From an uncultured Pseudomonadota bacterium (lineage in GTDB: Bacteria > Pseudomonadota > Alphaproteobacteria > Rs-D84), in contig CADCGT010000004.1 of assembly GCA_902801125.1 (NCBI GenBank), forward strand, positions 28,550-92,549: a stretch of DNA of 64,000 bases, read 5' to 3'. The notes under the pieces are model-generated. The model saw only the letters and a program-made list of their open reading frames with translations, made no database searches and had not been told where the DNA came from. Both the position numbers and the translations under genes were made by a program. Below, piece by piece: positions 55,500 to 64,000 of the stretch (its first letter is position 1; the number at the start of each line of letters is the position of its first letter).

Positions 55500-57551
55500 A
55501 TGAGGCAAGAACTGTTCGATTTTTTGAATACAGACCTGCAATTCATCCGCGGGGTGGGACCGGTTTTGGCGTCGCGGTTTAATGATTTATTGGGCGGGCG
55601 ACGGATTTTGGATTTTATGTTGCACACGCCCGTCTATGTCAAAGACCGTGGCATTATTGATTCTGTGGCGTTGGCAAATCCGGGCGATATTGTGACCGTA
55701 AATGTGTTGGTAAAATCGCACCGACCGGGGCGTGCCTTTGGTCGCCGGCGCAGTCCGACCCAGATAATATGCACCGACAAAATGGGCAAAAACCTTACGA
55801 TTCAATTTTTTAATGTAAATTACCTTGATTACTGGTTAAAGAAATTGCCAATTGGTGAATGGCGGATAATCAGTGGCAAATTAGAATCTGGGCGCACACC
55901 CACAATAAATCATCCGGACTTTATCGAAGAACCCACACACGCCGACAAAATTCCCCGCGTGCAACCGATTTATCGTTCCGGCGAAGGCATTACCCAGAAA
56001 ACATTTATAAACATCCGGGACCAGGTTTTTGCCGCCCTGCCCGATAAATTGGCGGGTGCGGACGAACATATTGCGGAATTTTTCGATGCGTTGCGCCGGG
56101 CGCACTTTGCGGAAACCAACGAAGATTTATTGCCAAACGCGGACGATATTGTAAAATTGGCGTATTTTGAATTATTGGCACACCAGGTTGCAATTGCGAT
56201 AAATCGGCGCAATCGGCGTGATGCGCGTTATGCACGCGTGCCACGCACCAAGAAATACGATTTGTTGGAAAAATTCTATGCCATGTTGCCGTTTGAATTG
56301 ACGGGTGGGCAACGGCGCGCTTTGGATGAAATCTTTGCCGATATGGCGCGTGAATTTCCGATGATGCGCCTGGTCCAGGGGGATGTTGGTTGTGGTAAAA
56401 CGATGGTTGCCATGGGCGCGATGGTAAAAATGGCGGAATCAGGCGGGCAAACGGCATTATTGGCCCCGACGGACACACTTGCGGGACAACACTATGCGAA
56501 ATTAAAACCGTTGTGCGACAAATTGGGATTGGTGTGCGATTGCCTAACAGGCCGCGACAAAGGTGCGGCGCGTCGTGAAAAATTGGTGTCGTTGCGATCG
56601 GGGCGGACGCGCCTTGTTGTGGGAACGCACGCACTTTTTTCCGAAGATGTGGAATATAAAGATTTGGGGTTGGTAATAATCGATGAACAACACAGGTTTG
56701 GCGTGGCGCAACGCGAATCACTGCGCGCCAAGGGTAAAAATCCAGATGTCCTTGCACTGTCGGCGACGCCGATTCCGCGAACATTGTCTATGACGATTTA
56801 TGGCGATATGGATATTTCAATTATAAATGAAAAGCCCGCAGGTCGCATACCGATTAAAACAACCAAGTTGCCGATTGCGCGCATTGATGCGTTGATTGAC
56901 CGCTTGCGTCCACAAATCGTGACGGGGGCCAAGGTTTTCTGGATATGCCCATTGGTGGCGGAATCCGAAGACGGTGGTGCAACCGCGGCAGAAGAACGGT
57001 ATAAAGAACTGTGTAAAGATTTTACATGTGTGGGTCTGGTTCATGGACAAATGCCGCGCGATGCCCGGGACAAAGTTATGGCGGAATTTGCGCGTCCAGG
57101 TGGCGATATAAAAATACTTGTCGCAACCACGGTCATAGAGGTTGGAATCGATGTTCCCGACGCGACAATAATCGTTATTGAAAACGCAGACCGATTTGGG
57201 TTGGCCGCATTGCACCAATTACGCGGACGGGTTGGACGCGGGGCGTTGCAATCTTTCTGTATATTGCTTTATGGGAACAATGTGTCGGTGGATGGAATCA
57301 AAAGGCTTGATACACTGGTCGATACAGACGACGGTTTCGTTATCGCCGAACAAGATTTAATGATGCGTGGCGTTGGCGAATTATTGGGAACGCGGCAATC
57401 GGGTTGGATAAATTATCACTTTGTCGATTATCGTGCGCACAGGGATTTATTCAAATTGGCAACGCGCGCGGCAACCGATATGGTGTCGATCGAACAATGG
57501 GTACGTGATTTGATGTATCTGTTTGATTGCACATCAACACTGGGGGCATAG
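55500..57551 (+). CDS. recG: ATP-dependent DNA helicase RecG
   Basis: Remodels stalled forks and Holliday junctions. 683 residues, normal length. The wedge/OB domain occupies the first 170 residues. Walker A GDVGCGKTMVAMGAM lies near residue 298; DEQHRFGV, ATPIPRTLSM, ATTVIEVGIDVPDA and QLRGRVGRG follow. A TTGCCT -35 and TATTTT -10 sit 10-39 nt before the ATG with no Shine-Dalgarno sequence, so translation may start on a leaderless message. The next gene follows by one base. Confidence 0.95.
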   Translation: MRQELFDFLNTDLQFIRGVGPVLASRFNDLLGGRRILDFMLHTPVYVKDRGIIDSVALANPGDIVTVNVLVKSHRPGRAFGRRRSPTQIICTDKMGKNLTIQFFNVNYLDYWLKKLPIGEWRIISGKLESGRTPTINHPDFIEEPTHADKIPRVQPIYRSGEGITQKTFINIRDQVFAALPDKLAGADEHIAEFFDALRRAHFAETNEDLLPNADDIVKLAYFELLAHQVAIAINRRNRRDARYARVPRTKKYDLLEKFYAMLPFELTGGQRRALDEIFADMAREFPMMRLVQGDVGCGKTMVAMGAMVKMAESGGQTALLAPTDTLAGQHYAKLKPLCDKLGLVCDCLTGRDKGAARREKLVSLRSGRTRLVVGTHALFSEDVEYKDLGLVIIDEQHRFGVAQRESLRAKGKNPDVLALSATPIPRTLSMTIYGDMDISIINEKPAGRIPIKTTKLPIARIDALIDRLRPQIVTGAKVFWICPLVAESEDGGATAAEERYKELCKDFTCVGLVHGQMPRDARDKVMAEFARPGGDIKILVATTVIEVGIDVPDATIIVIENADRFGLAALHQLRGRVGRGALQSFCILLYGNNVSVDGIKRLDTLVDTDDGFVIAEQDLMMRGVGELLGTRQSGWINYHFVDYRAHRDLFKLATRAATDMVSIEQWVRDLMYLFDCTSTLGA

Positions 57552-57552
57552 G

Positions 57553-58854
57553 ATGCGACGAATAATCGTGGCGATTTTATCATTGTTTTTTTGTGTGTCG
57601 GCGCACGCCGCATCGATAATATCGGACACAGAAATTGAATCTGTGATTGGTGAATTGATTGCGCCGATTACGGCGGCGGCAAACATACCACACGCAAACA
57701 TTCGCATTGTTGATGACGATAATTTTAATGCATTTGCCATGGGTGGCACAGATATTTATATATATACCGGATTACTTACGCGGGTGCGCACGCCAAACGC
57801 GTTGCGTGCGGTTGTTGCGCATGAATTGGGTCATACAATTGGGGGGCACATGGCACAAATGTCGGCGCGCATGGAAACCGAAATGAAGCGCACCATGATT
57901 ATCCAGGCGTTGGGTGTTGGACTTATGCTGGCCGGGGGAAATCCGTCGTTGGGCGCGGGCGCATTGGTGGGTGCGTCGGGGATTGCGCGACAATCTATGT
58001 TGTCTTTTTCACGTGACGAAGAACGCGTTGCAGACAATATGGGGTTTGATTTAATGGTTCGTGCCGGTTATAATCCAAATGGATTTATTGATGTCTTTAA
58101 TCAAATGAACGATATGACGGCCGTAATTGAATCCAAGATAAATCCAAATGCGATAAATCACCCCCTTACATCAGAACGATTAAAAAATATGCGCGAAAAA
58201 TTGGCGACCGGTGATATTAAAAATAAAAAGTTTAAATCTGATGACGCCGGGACGGTGCGTCGTTATGATATGGTGCGGGCGAAATTGGTTGGATACCTTG
58301 ACACGGATTCGCGCATAAAAACGCTGTATCCGAATTCTGATAAATCAGACGCGGCAATTTACGCGCGCGCCATTGCAAACATGCGTTTTGGAAATTTGAA
58401 TGGCGCGGCGGTTGGAACGCGAACACTTATTGCGCGCAACCCCAAAAATCCATATTTTTACGAATTGTTGGGCGATTTAGAATACCGGTTTGGGCACTAT
58501 GACGATGCGATTGCGGCATACACGCGCGCCACAGAATTGCGTCCAAATTCGCCAATGGTTGATGTTGCGCATGCATTGGTCTTGGTTGAAAGACGGGCCG
58601 ACGGCGATATATCGCGCGCAATCGAATTATGTAAACGCGCCATTTTACACGATGAATCACCAATCGCATATTGGGTTTTGGCGCGTGCATACGGTTCGGA
58701 TGATGGACGGGCCGATTGGGCAATGGCGGAATATTACCGTATGCAAAATAAACCGGACAAATCGCGCGAATATGCACGGCGCGCAAAATCCAGATTAAAA
58801 CCCGACAGTCCCGAATATATAAAATCAGACGATATATTAAAGACAACAAAATAG
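57553..58854 (+). CDS. M48-family zinc metalloprotease with TPR domain (BepA-like)
   Basis: 433 residues. Signal peptide (MRRIIVAILSLFFCVSAHAA), then VVAHELGHTIGGH near residue 90 and SRDEERVADNMGFDLM supplying the third zinc ligand. TPR-like helices fill residues 250-430. BepA-type enzymes assist or degrade outer-membrane proteins in the periplasm. The start was set at the ATG one base after recG; the reading frame further upstream overlaps recG. Confidence 0.9.
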   Translation: MRRIIVAILSLFFCVSAHAASIISDTEIESVIGELIAPITAAANIPHANIRIVDDDNFNAFAMGGTDIYIYTGLLTRVRTPNALRAVVAHELGHTIGGHMAQMSARMETEMKRTMIIQALGVGLMLAGGNPSLGAGALVGASGIARQSMLSFSRDEERVADNMGFDLMVRAGYNPNGFIDVFNQMNDMTAVIESKINPNAINHPLTSERLKNMREKLATGDIKNKKFKSDDAGTVRRYDMVRAKLVGYLDTDSRIKTLYPNSDKSDAAIYARAIANMRFGNLNGAAVGTRTLIARNPKNPYFYELLGDLEYRFGHYDDAIAAYTRATELRPNSPMVDVAHALVLVERRADGDISRAIELCKRAILHDESPIAYWVLARAYGSDDGRADWAMAEYYRMQNKPDKSREYARRAKSRLKPDSPEYIKSDDILKTTK

Positions 58855-58867
58855 GCGCGCAATGCGT

Positions 58868-59581
58868 TTACGCCAAAACCTGATTCTGTAAATCAATCAA
58901 TTTTTGTGCGCCCGTTGCCGCCATGTCCATAAGTTCCAAAAGTTTGGATTTTTCAAATGGATGTTGTTCGCCGGTCGATTGAACCTCTATAAACCGGCCG
59001 GATTCAGACACAACAAAATTCGCGTCCATTTCGGCATGACAATCTTCTTCGTAATCAAGGTCCAGCACCAATTCGCCATTCCACAGCCCGGCCGATACCG
59101 CGGCAACATGTTCGCGTATTGGATTTTCGGTTATGCGCCCAGTATTCAAAAGGTGTTGCACAGCCAATGTCAACGCAACAAAACCACCGGTGATGGATGC
59201 ACAACGCGTTCCACCGTCCGCCTGAATCACGTCGCAATCAATGGTAATTGTATGTTTGCCCAAAATTTCCATATCAACAACACTGCGCAATGCGCGCCCA
59301 ATCATGCGGGATATTTCCGCACTGCGATGGTCGCGGGCGATTGCATCGCGCGTTTTGCGCACGCCATTTGCGCGTGGCAACATGGAATATTCGGCCGTGA
59401 CCCAACCACCGGTTTCGTGTTGCATACGTTTCCATACCGGTTGATTCAAATCGACACTTGCGGTACAAATTACAACTGTTCCGCCCATTTTAATCATACA
59501 CGAACCTTCGGCCCATTTGTTGACGCCGGTTTCCATAGACACCGGACGCATCTGATTATTTTTTCGCATTGACGGCCGCAT
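58868..59581 (-). CDS. rph: Ribonuclease PH
   Basis: Phosphorolytic trimming of tRNA 3' ends. 237 residues, standard. EGSCMIKMGGTVVICTASV, GGWVTAEYSMLPRA, RDHRSAEISRMIGRALR and the phosphate-binding ADGGTRCASITGGFVAL are conserved. The start at MRPSMRKN follows AAGGAT. Confidence 0.95.
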   Translation of the reverse strand: MRPSMRKNNQMRPVSMETGVNKWAEGSCMIKMGGTVVICTASVDLNQPVWKRMQHETGGWVTAEYSMLPRANGVRKTRDAIARDHRSAEISRMIGRALRSVVDMEILGKHTITIDCDVIQADGGTRCASITGGFVALTLAVQHLLNTGRITENPIREHVAAVSAGLWNGELVLDLDYEEDCHAEMDANFVVSESGRFIEVQSTGEQHPFEKSKLLELMDMAATGAQKLIDLQNQVLA

Positions 59582-59651
59582 AAATATATCCTTTTGTAAT
59601 TTACTTTGGAACACCAGTATAAATGAATATGTTGCAATTGCAATATTTTAA

Positions 59652-59880
59652 ATTGAATTTATTTTATTCATGGATTATAATGCGGGTGTAATGGCGTGTT
59701 GCCATTGCGGGGATTCAAAAGCCCCAAGCACAACGTATCTATAAAAAGATAATGAATAGCCCCAATCTATAAACAGGTTGGAGTTTGCCGAATATATTGA
59801 ATAAGGCAATCAGTATTCGTTGTGATATTGCTTTTGAAACTCCAACCGTTCGTTTTTTACAAACGGTTTTCTTTTTTTAT
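59652..59880 (+). promoter_or_regulatory. Promoter plus attenuator/riboswitch-like leader
   Basis: Promoter TTGAAT (59652-59657), 17 nt, TATAAT (59675-59680). The leader has AATGGC/GCCATT, GGGG/CCCC (59708-59711, 59721-59724), GGTTGGAGTTT (59775-59785) pairing with AAACTCCAACC (59836-59846), and a terminator AACCGTT (59843-59849)/AACGGTT (59861-59867) plus T-run. The last two share AACC, so they exclude each other. CACAACG (59728-59734) can also pair with CGTTGTG (59817-59823). Ligand or trigger unknown. Confidence 0.6.
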
Positions 59881-59897
59881 AACCCAAGGAATATGAT

Positions 59898-60113
59898 ATG
59901 ACAAAAGAATATGAAGAATGGTTGTCCCAATGTGCAAAAAAATCACTGTTTTATGATTTGATGTATTTTTTTGCGCGCAATCCACGATATAAATTGCGCG
60001 AAAATGAATTGCCGGCAATATTGCGATTGGTCGCGGACCAATTTATCCAAAGCATGAATAATCGTAAACGGAAAAAACGCCCAAACCCGGAAGAACTGCA
60101 TATAATTCAATAA
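59898..60113 (+). CDS. Small hypothetical protein under the attenuator-like leader
   Basis: 71 residues, helical, with a basic tail (NNRKRKKRPNPEEL). The start follows AAGGAA. No signal peptide. Not recognised. Its expression should depend on read-through of the terminator ending near 59880. Confidence 0.65.
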   Translation: MTKEYEEWLSQCAKKSLFYDLMYFFARNPRYKLRENELPAILRLVADQFIQSMNNRKRKKRPNPEELHIIQ

Positions 60114-60137
60114 TTTTTTCCATTTTATAAACAAAAA

Positions 60138-60199
60138 AACACCGCCCCGATGTCACCCACAAAATTTTCAACTTTGTGGGACCCAACTTGGGCGGTGTT
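60138..60199. terminator. Long two-tier bidirectional terminator
   Basis: Outer stem AACACCGCCC (60138-60147) with GGGCGGTGTT (60190-60199), inner stem CCCACAAA (60156-60163) with TTTGTGGG (60173-60180); A-run before, T-run after. Separates two convergent genes. Confidence 0.8.
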
Positions 60200-60218
60200 T
60201 TTATATTGGTGTAAATTT

Positions 60219-60746
60219 TTATTTTTTGATTTTTACAATCTTTTTCAATTTCTTGATACCTTTGTTCAAATCACTTTCTTCGGCCGGTTTTACTTCGCCC
60301 GGTGTAAGCGCAGAACAGCAATGCGGACATTTTGTCGCGGTAATATCAACCGTTTGTTTGCAATATGGACATGTGGTTGTTGTGACCGCCTTTTTCGATT
60401 TCATCTTGTTCACCGTGCGAACAATCAAGAACGCCGCGAACATCGTGATAATGAAACTGATTACCGTGTTCAAAAACACGCCAAGATTCAATGTTGTGGC
60501 ACCGGCCGCCTGGGCTTCGGCGATTGTATTAAACACCTGCCCGTTGTCGCCCGACAATACAAAGAACCATTGTGAAAAATCAACACCACCAATCAAAAGC
60601 CCAATCGGAGGCATAATAACATCTTTGACCAATGAATTGACGACACTGGTCATGACCGAACCGACGATGATACCAATCGCCATGTCGATTGCGTTACCGC
60701 GTTCCGCAAAACTGCGAAATTCTTTAAGAAAATTACCTATTGCCAT
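60219..60746 (-). CDS. mscL: Large-conductance mechanosensitive channel MscL with C-terminal zinc ribbon
   Basis: 175 residues, longer than the usual 130-145. TM1 with its amphipathic start (FLKEFRSFAERGNAIDMAIGIIVGSVMTSVV) and TM2 (FLNTVISFIITMFAAFLIV) are standard. After TM2 a treble-clef-like zinc ribbon appears: CPYCKQTVDITATKCPHC near residues 126-143, then a basic tail. Releases osmolytes on hypo-osmotic shock. Overlaps aroK by 14 nt and is probably co-transcribed with it. Confidence 0.93.
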   Translation of the reverse strand: MAIGNFLKEFRSFAERGNAIDMAIGIIVGSVMTSVVNSLVKDVIMPPIGLLIGGVDFSQWFFVLSGDNGQVFNTIAEAQAAGATTLNLGVFLNTVISFIITMFAAFLIVRTVNKMKSKKAVTTTTCPYCKQTVDITATKCPHCCSALTPGEVKPAEESDLNKGIKKLKKIVKIKK

Positions 60747-61311
60747 TTTTTTGTTCCTTTTGTTTTAAATGTTGTTCCAATGCATCAATAACCTTGGCCA
60801 ACGTTTTACGCAGACTTTCGTCGAACGTTTCAACGGTTATATCCGCCAACGCATATGTGTTATACCGCTCTGCAATCAATTGGGCAAGGATTTTTTTACT
60901 GTCCGTGTGCAATAATTGTGGTCGCGTATCGCGGAAACGGGTTCGTTTTACCAACAAATCCAAATCCGCCTTTAACCATATGCTTACCGCCTGGGTCAAG
61001 ACTTTGTCCCGAACCGCGGGCGTTATAAACGCGCCTTCGCCGGTGGATATAACCTTTGGCGTTGGCGACGTATCCAGCAGGCGCGAAACAACCTGTTGTT
61101 CAACGCGCCGGAATTCCCGTTCACCATAAAGTGAAAATATGTCAACAACACTGCACCCGGCGGCACGTTCGATTTCTTTGTCCGAATCGACAAACGGCAC
61201 CCCAAGGTGGTGCGCCAACGCGCGACCCACACTGGTTTTCCCCGCCCCCATAAGGCCAACCATAACAATCGGCCGGTCCAGTTTTATTTTTGATTCATCT
61301 TTGTTATTCAT
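60733..61311 (-). CDS. aroK: Shikimate kinase
   Basis: Phosphorylates shikimate at the 3-hydroxyl in chorismate synthesis. 192 residues. Walker A GLMGAGKTSVG, shikimate-binding DSDKEIE, and RDTRPQLL in the lid. The usual GGGA loop reads TGEGAF. The ATG lies seven bases after TAGAAT, itself 17 nt from TTGTAT, with no Shine-Dalgarno sequence, so the message is leaderless. An upstream in-frame ATG sits in the promoter. Confidence 0.93.
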   Translation of the reverse strand: MNNKDESKIKLDRPIVMVGLMGAGKTSVGRALAHHLGVPFVDSDKEIERAAGCSVVDIFSLYGEREFRRVEQQVVSRLLDTSPTPKVISTGEGAFITPAVRDKVLTQAVSIWLKADLDLLVKRTRFRDTRPQLLHTDSKKILAQLIAERYNTYALADITVETFDESLRKTLAKVIDALEQHLKQKEQKNGNR

Positions 61312-61418
61312 GTCGGGTATTCTAGATAAATTTTTAATTTCATACAATAAAAACTTTTCAAATTATATTTTTATGTGCTATGATAAACACATCGTAAAAA
61401 CAACAGGGGGAAAATCAC

Positions 61419-62468
61419 ATGAATTCACGTTATTTAATGCTTGGTTTAATTGCAACCGCATGTGGCGGAAACGCAATGGCGGCGGGCTTTGGGTATATGT
61501 CAAATGATGTTGCCGCGTATAATATTGTCGCGGCCCAGCATACAATACAGGCGCGTGCATCCTTGATACCGATTCGCGCATACGCGCCGACACGGACCAA
61601 TGCACCGGCCTCCGATTCAGATGAATATGGCGAAATGATTTACTATGGCGAATATGGTGACGATACCGGGATTTTACCACTTGTTGGGCACAATGGTGGC
61701 GACATGACAAACGCCTATGTTGGGATGACATGGCAACACATGGACGAAGATGTTAAATTCAATGCAAATCACACTATGGATTCCGCCATGGATTTGGCGA
61801 TGATTGAATTTGGAAATAATCATGCCTTGATTATCGAACAACCATTAGATATGAAATTCTTTGGTGGATATGTCGGCGGAAATATTAAAAACAACGACAT
61901 GAAAATAAATCAAGACGGCGGCTTTGTCGGTGCCTATGCACACCAGGCGATTGAAGATTTTGATATTGGTGTTATTGCGAATCTTGGCCTTATGATGAAT
62001 GACCCGACAACAACCCCACACACAGACGAATTTAATAATCTGTGGGCGGCGATTGGGGTGAATGCTTCATATAATTTTATGATTGATGATGATGTCGTGC
62101 TGCGCCCCGGAGTTTCCGGCGCGTATATGTGGATTTCTGGGCCGAACTATGTGTTGGACAATGGTGATAACATAGACAATAAAAACTTTGGCGTGTTTGA
62201 ATTGACACCAACGGTTGATTTGAATGCACATTTGGGACACGGGTGGATTGTTGGCGCACACGGCGCGTATGTTATGAATTTTGTGAACGGGGGTGAAACC
62301 TTTGTGAACTATGCCAAAATATCAAAACTTGAATTAGATGATTATTTTGAATATGGAATCAAGATTGAAAAATATGTTGGCGATTTTCATCTTGGCGTGA
62401 ATGCCGGTCGTCATGACGGGGGTCGTGCCGGTTGGTTCGGTGGCGCGACGGTTCGATACCTGTTCTAG
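61419..62468 (+). CDS. Outer-membrane beta-barrel protein
   Basis: 349 residues. Signal peptide (MNSRYLMLGLIATACGGNAMA), then a passenger-like stretch, then alternating amphipathic strands ending VRYLF with the terminal Phe expected of BAM substrates. Resembles autotransporter-type barrels (FFGGYVGGNIKNND ... VGAYAHQAIEDFDIGVIANLGLMM). GGGGG precedes the ATG. Function unknown. Confidence 0.8.
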   Translation: MNSRYLMLGLIATACGGNAMAAGFGYMSNDVAAYNIVAAQHTIQARASLIPIRAYAPTRTNAPASDSDEYGEMIYYGEYGDDTGILPLVGHNGGDMTNAYVGMTWQHMDEDVKFNANHTMDSAMDLAMIEFGNNHALIIEQPLDMKFFGGYVGGNIKNNDMKINQDGGFVGAYAHQAIEDFDIGVIANLGLMMNDPTTTPHTDEFNNLWAAIGVNASYNFMIDDDVVLRPGVSGAYMWISGPNYVLDNGDNIDNKNFGVFELTPTVDLNAHLGHGWIVGAHGAYVMNFVNGGETFVNYAKISKLELDDYFEYGIKIEKYVGDFHLGVNAGRHDGGRAGWFGGATVRYLF

Positions 62469-62488
62469 GGGAATTTGTATTGCACAAG

Positions 62489-62514
62489 AAATCCCCGTTG
62501 CACACGGGGATTTT
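62489..62514. terminator. Intrinsic terminator
   Basis: AAATCCCCG-ttgcaca-CGGGGATTT followed by T-rich sequence, between convergent genes. Confidence 0.85.
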
Positions 62515-62534
62515 TAATTTGTAAAACAATTTTA

Positions 62535-63347
62535 TTATTGATTGTCCATTGCTTTCAACAATATGTCCTTTAATTCATTCGGCATCATACCGGTGGTTGA
62601 ATAACCACAGTCCACATGGTGAACTTCGCCAGTGACGGCGGACGACAGGTCACTGAACAAATACAGTGCCGCACCCGACACATCGTCCAATGTCATATTC
62701 CGACGCAATGGGGTTTGTTCCGCATTAAGGCGCAACATGGTCTTGATACCGCCGACACCACTGGACGCCAGGGTTAAAATCGGCCCCGCACTAATCGCGT
62801 TGATGCGAATTTTATCGCGACCCAAATCAGACGCCAAATACCGTACCGATGAATCCAGCGCGGATTTTGCCACACCCATAACATTATAATTCGGTACAGA
62901 TTTTTCCCCACCAAAATATGTCAGTGTCACAATTGAACCGCCGTCCCGCATCAATTTTGATGCACGACGCGTCAAATCAACCAAAGAATAAACGGAAATA
63001 TCCATTGTGTTCTTGAAATTTTCGCGTGTTGTGTCGGCATAGCGTCCCATCAATTCGTTTTTATCAGAAAACGCAATCGCGTGCAACATTCCGTCCAAAT
63101 GGCCCCATTCGCGTTCAATATTCGCAAACAAAGAATCCATTTGTTCATCGTTTTGCACATTGCATTCTTGCACAAATTTTGCGCCAATAGATTCCGCGAG
63201 CGGCCGCACGCGCTTTTCCAACGCCGGCATAGCATACGGCATGGCAATTTCCGCCCCGTTTTCATGCGCGCGTTTTGCGATTGCCCATGCCATAGACCAA
63301 TCGTTCGCAACGCCAGTAATTAAAATCTTTTTACCCTTTAATAACAT
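62535..63347 (-). CDS. fabI: Enoyl-[acyl-carrier-protein] reductase (NADH)
   Basis: Last reductive step of the fatty acid elongation cycle. 270 residues. GVANDWSMAWAIA is the FabI-type nucleotide loop. The catalytic Tyr and Lys lie in SVPNYNVMGVAKSAL (Y-x6-K). The start at MLLKGKKILITG follows AAAGGAAAG. Confidence 0.95.
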   Translation of the reverse strand: MLLKGKKILITGVANDWSMAWAIAKRAHENGAEIAMPYAMPALEKRVRPLAESIGAKFVQECNVQNDEQMDSLFANIEREWGHLDGMLHAIAFSDKNELMGRYADTTRENFKNTMDISVYSLVDLTRRASKLMRDGGSIVTLTYFGGEKSVPNYNVMGVAKSALDSSVRYLASDLGRDKIRINAISAGPILTLASSGVGGIKTMLRLNAEQTPLRRNMTLDDVSGAALYLFSDLSSAVTGEVHHVDCGYSTTGMMPNELKDILLKAMDNQ

Positions 63348-63419
63348 AATACTTTCCTTTTGGTTATGTGGAAAAATCATAGCACCAAAAATGCTAGATG
63401 GCAATATCTATTTATAAAA

Positions 63420-63998
63420 CTATTTTTTGAATACTTCTTTAATGTTTTTTATCATATCGGTATTTATTGCGGCGTTCCCCAACAGCCCGGCACCGACACC
63501 GCCCGCCGCGACGCCACCACCGACCTTTAATTTTTTATCACCGGCGTCTTTCTGTTCGGCCCACGCCATCGCATCTTCGCTTTCTTTATCCGTCAATGCA
63601 CGATAAAGTGATGTTTCCGCGCCGCCCGTTTTTCCAATGCTTGCATACTGATATAATCCAGATTGCGCACGGTCATATAAAACCTCGCTCTCTATCCCAC
63701 TGCGCAGGCCCAACGCAGATTTTGTCGTTTTCAAATTGTCCGCCAATTGTTTATATTCGGTATAGTAATCTAATAATTCGTTCCCGCCCGGCAGGGTTAT
63801 TTCTTCGTTGCCCAGTTTGACATTTTGCCCGTTTCCGTATTCGCATTTCATTGTTTCGATATAGGCACGCATTTCTTTTTCTGCCTCGGCATCGGCCCGG
63901 CGTTCGGCAATGCCTTCGGCCAATTGCATTCCCCCCAAACCGGTCATTGCGCTAGATGCCGCGGTGACCGCACGATTTGCCCAAGAATTTTCCTTTTC
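63420..63998 (-). CDS. Hypothetical protein, 5' end outside the window
   Basis: The minus-strand frame is open to the window edge, so the N-terminus is missing. About 192 residues are visible: a Glu/Ala-rich helical part (AEGIAERRADAEAEKEMRAYIETMKCEYG), then a C-terminal hydrophobic glycine-rich segment (LKVGGGVAAGGVGAGLLGNAAI) and a short basic tail. Possibly a membrane-associated protein. Not recognised. Confidence 0.6.
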   Translation of the reverse strand, partial: EKENSWANRAVTAASSAMTGLGGMQLAEGIAERRADAEAEKEMRAYIETMKCEYGNGQNVKLGNEEITLPGGNELLDYYTEYKQLADNLKTTKSALGLRSGIESEVLYDRAQSGLYQYASIGKTGGAETSLYRALTDKESEDAMAWAEQKDAGDKKLKVGGGVAAGGVGAGLLGNAAINTDMIKNIKEVFKK

Positions 63999-64000
63999 GC

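Noticed and set aside
59687..59870. 184-nt RNA as 6S RNA
   Set aside because: Length fits, but the 5' and 3' ends do not pair and there is no large central bubble; exclusive terminator pairing fits an attenuator better.

Overview
The window looks like chromosome of an uncultured, probably host-associated alphaproteobacterium. The main evidence is a circularly permuted (two-piece) tmRNA gene with an ANDN...AA tag, a prfB with the classical +1 frameshift, a Tat-exported AmiC, an Mla-type lipid transporter, CTTGCA-type -35 boxes in front of stable RNAs, and many small secreted or cysteine-rich proteins of no known family. A fused AccD-AccA protein and a Lon without a protease domain suggest a streamlined, divergent lineage. 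Assignment below class level is not possible from the sequence alone.

Bases 1 to about 12,500 are AT-rich and read as a mobile or plasmid-like accessory block. They hold a restriction-modification operon (C5 methylase, endonuclease, adenine methylase), a secreted PLD nuclease, a serine recombinase with an inverted-repeat operator, an HUH-type replication initiator beside a long gene-free region, a divergent MetK behind a SAM-II-like riboswitch, a SEDS (FtsW/RodA) protein, an FtsK-like translocase with a damaged Walker A plus an ATPase-less mini-paralogue, a DNA glycosylase and a Cas4-like/DEDD nuclease fusion. A 1,412-residue SF1 helicase-nuclease (12,951-17,189) extends this into a possible defence island. 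tRNA-Ser(GCT) at 18,710 marks the approximate right edge.

Bases 18.7-50.6 kb are mostly housekeeping genes: accDA-ihf, amiC, an alkyltransferase-like protein, peroxiredoxin, prfB, rubrerythrin, obgE, ssrA, the truncated Lon, tsaB/rimI, a Pif1/RecD-like helicase, a 2,082-residue cysteine-rich surface protein, mlaE-mlaF-mlaD-lipoprotein and an RNase E/G. Secreted proteins of unknown function are scattered among them.

Bases 50.9-54.8 kb are a second accessory patch: a tandem pair of unknown paralogues, an LPG-synthase-like membrane protein, then a lipoprotein gene embedded in repeated copies of the 3' end of tRNA-His. The repeat period (about 170 nt) and internal plan (tRNA tail, terminator hairpin, GAACC/GGTTCGA hairpin, next tRNA tail) are shared with a unit behind tRNA-Ser(GCT). 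I consider this tRNA-tail repeat family the best candidate for something undescribed.

Bases 54.9-64 kb return to core genes: recG, an M48 protease, rph, mscL, aroK, a beta-barrel protein and fabI. A promoter-leader-terminator arrangement upstream of a 71-residue protein has the layout of an attenuator or riboswitch. Several genes (aroK, obgE, lon-like, recG, amiC) have a -10 box 7-10 nt before the start codon and no Shine-Dalgarno sequence, so leaderless translation appears common. No rRNA, CRISPR array, tyrosine integrase or complete IS element was seen.
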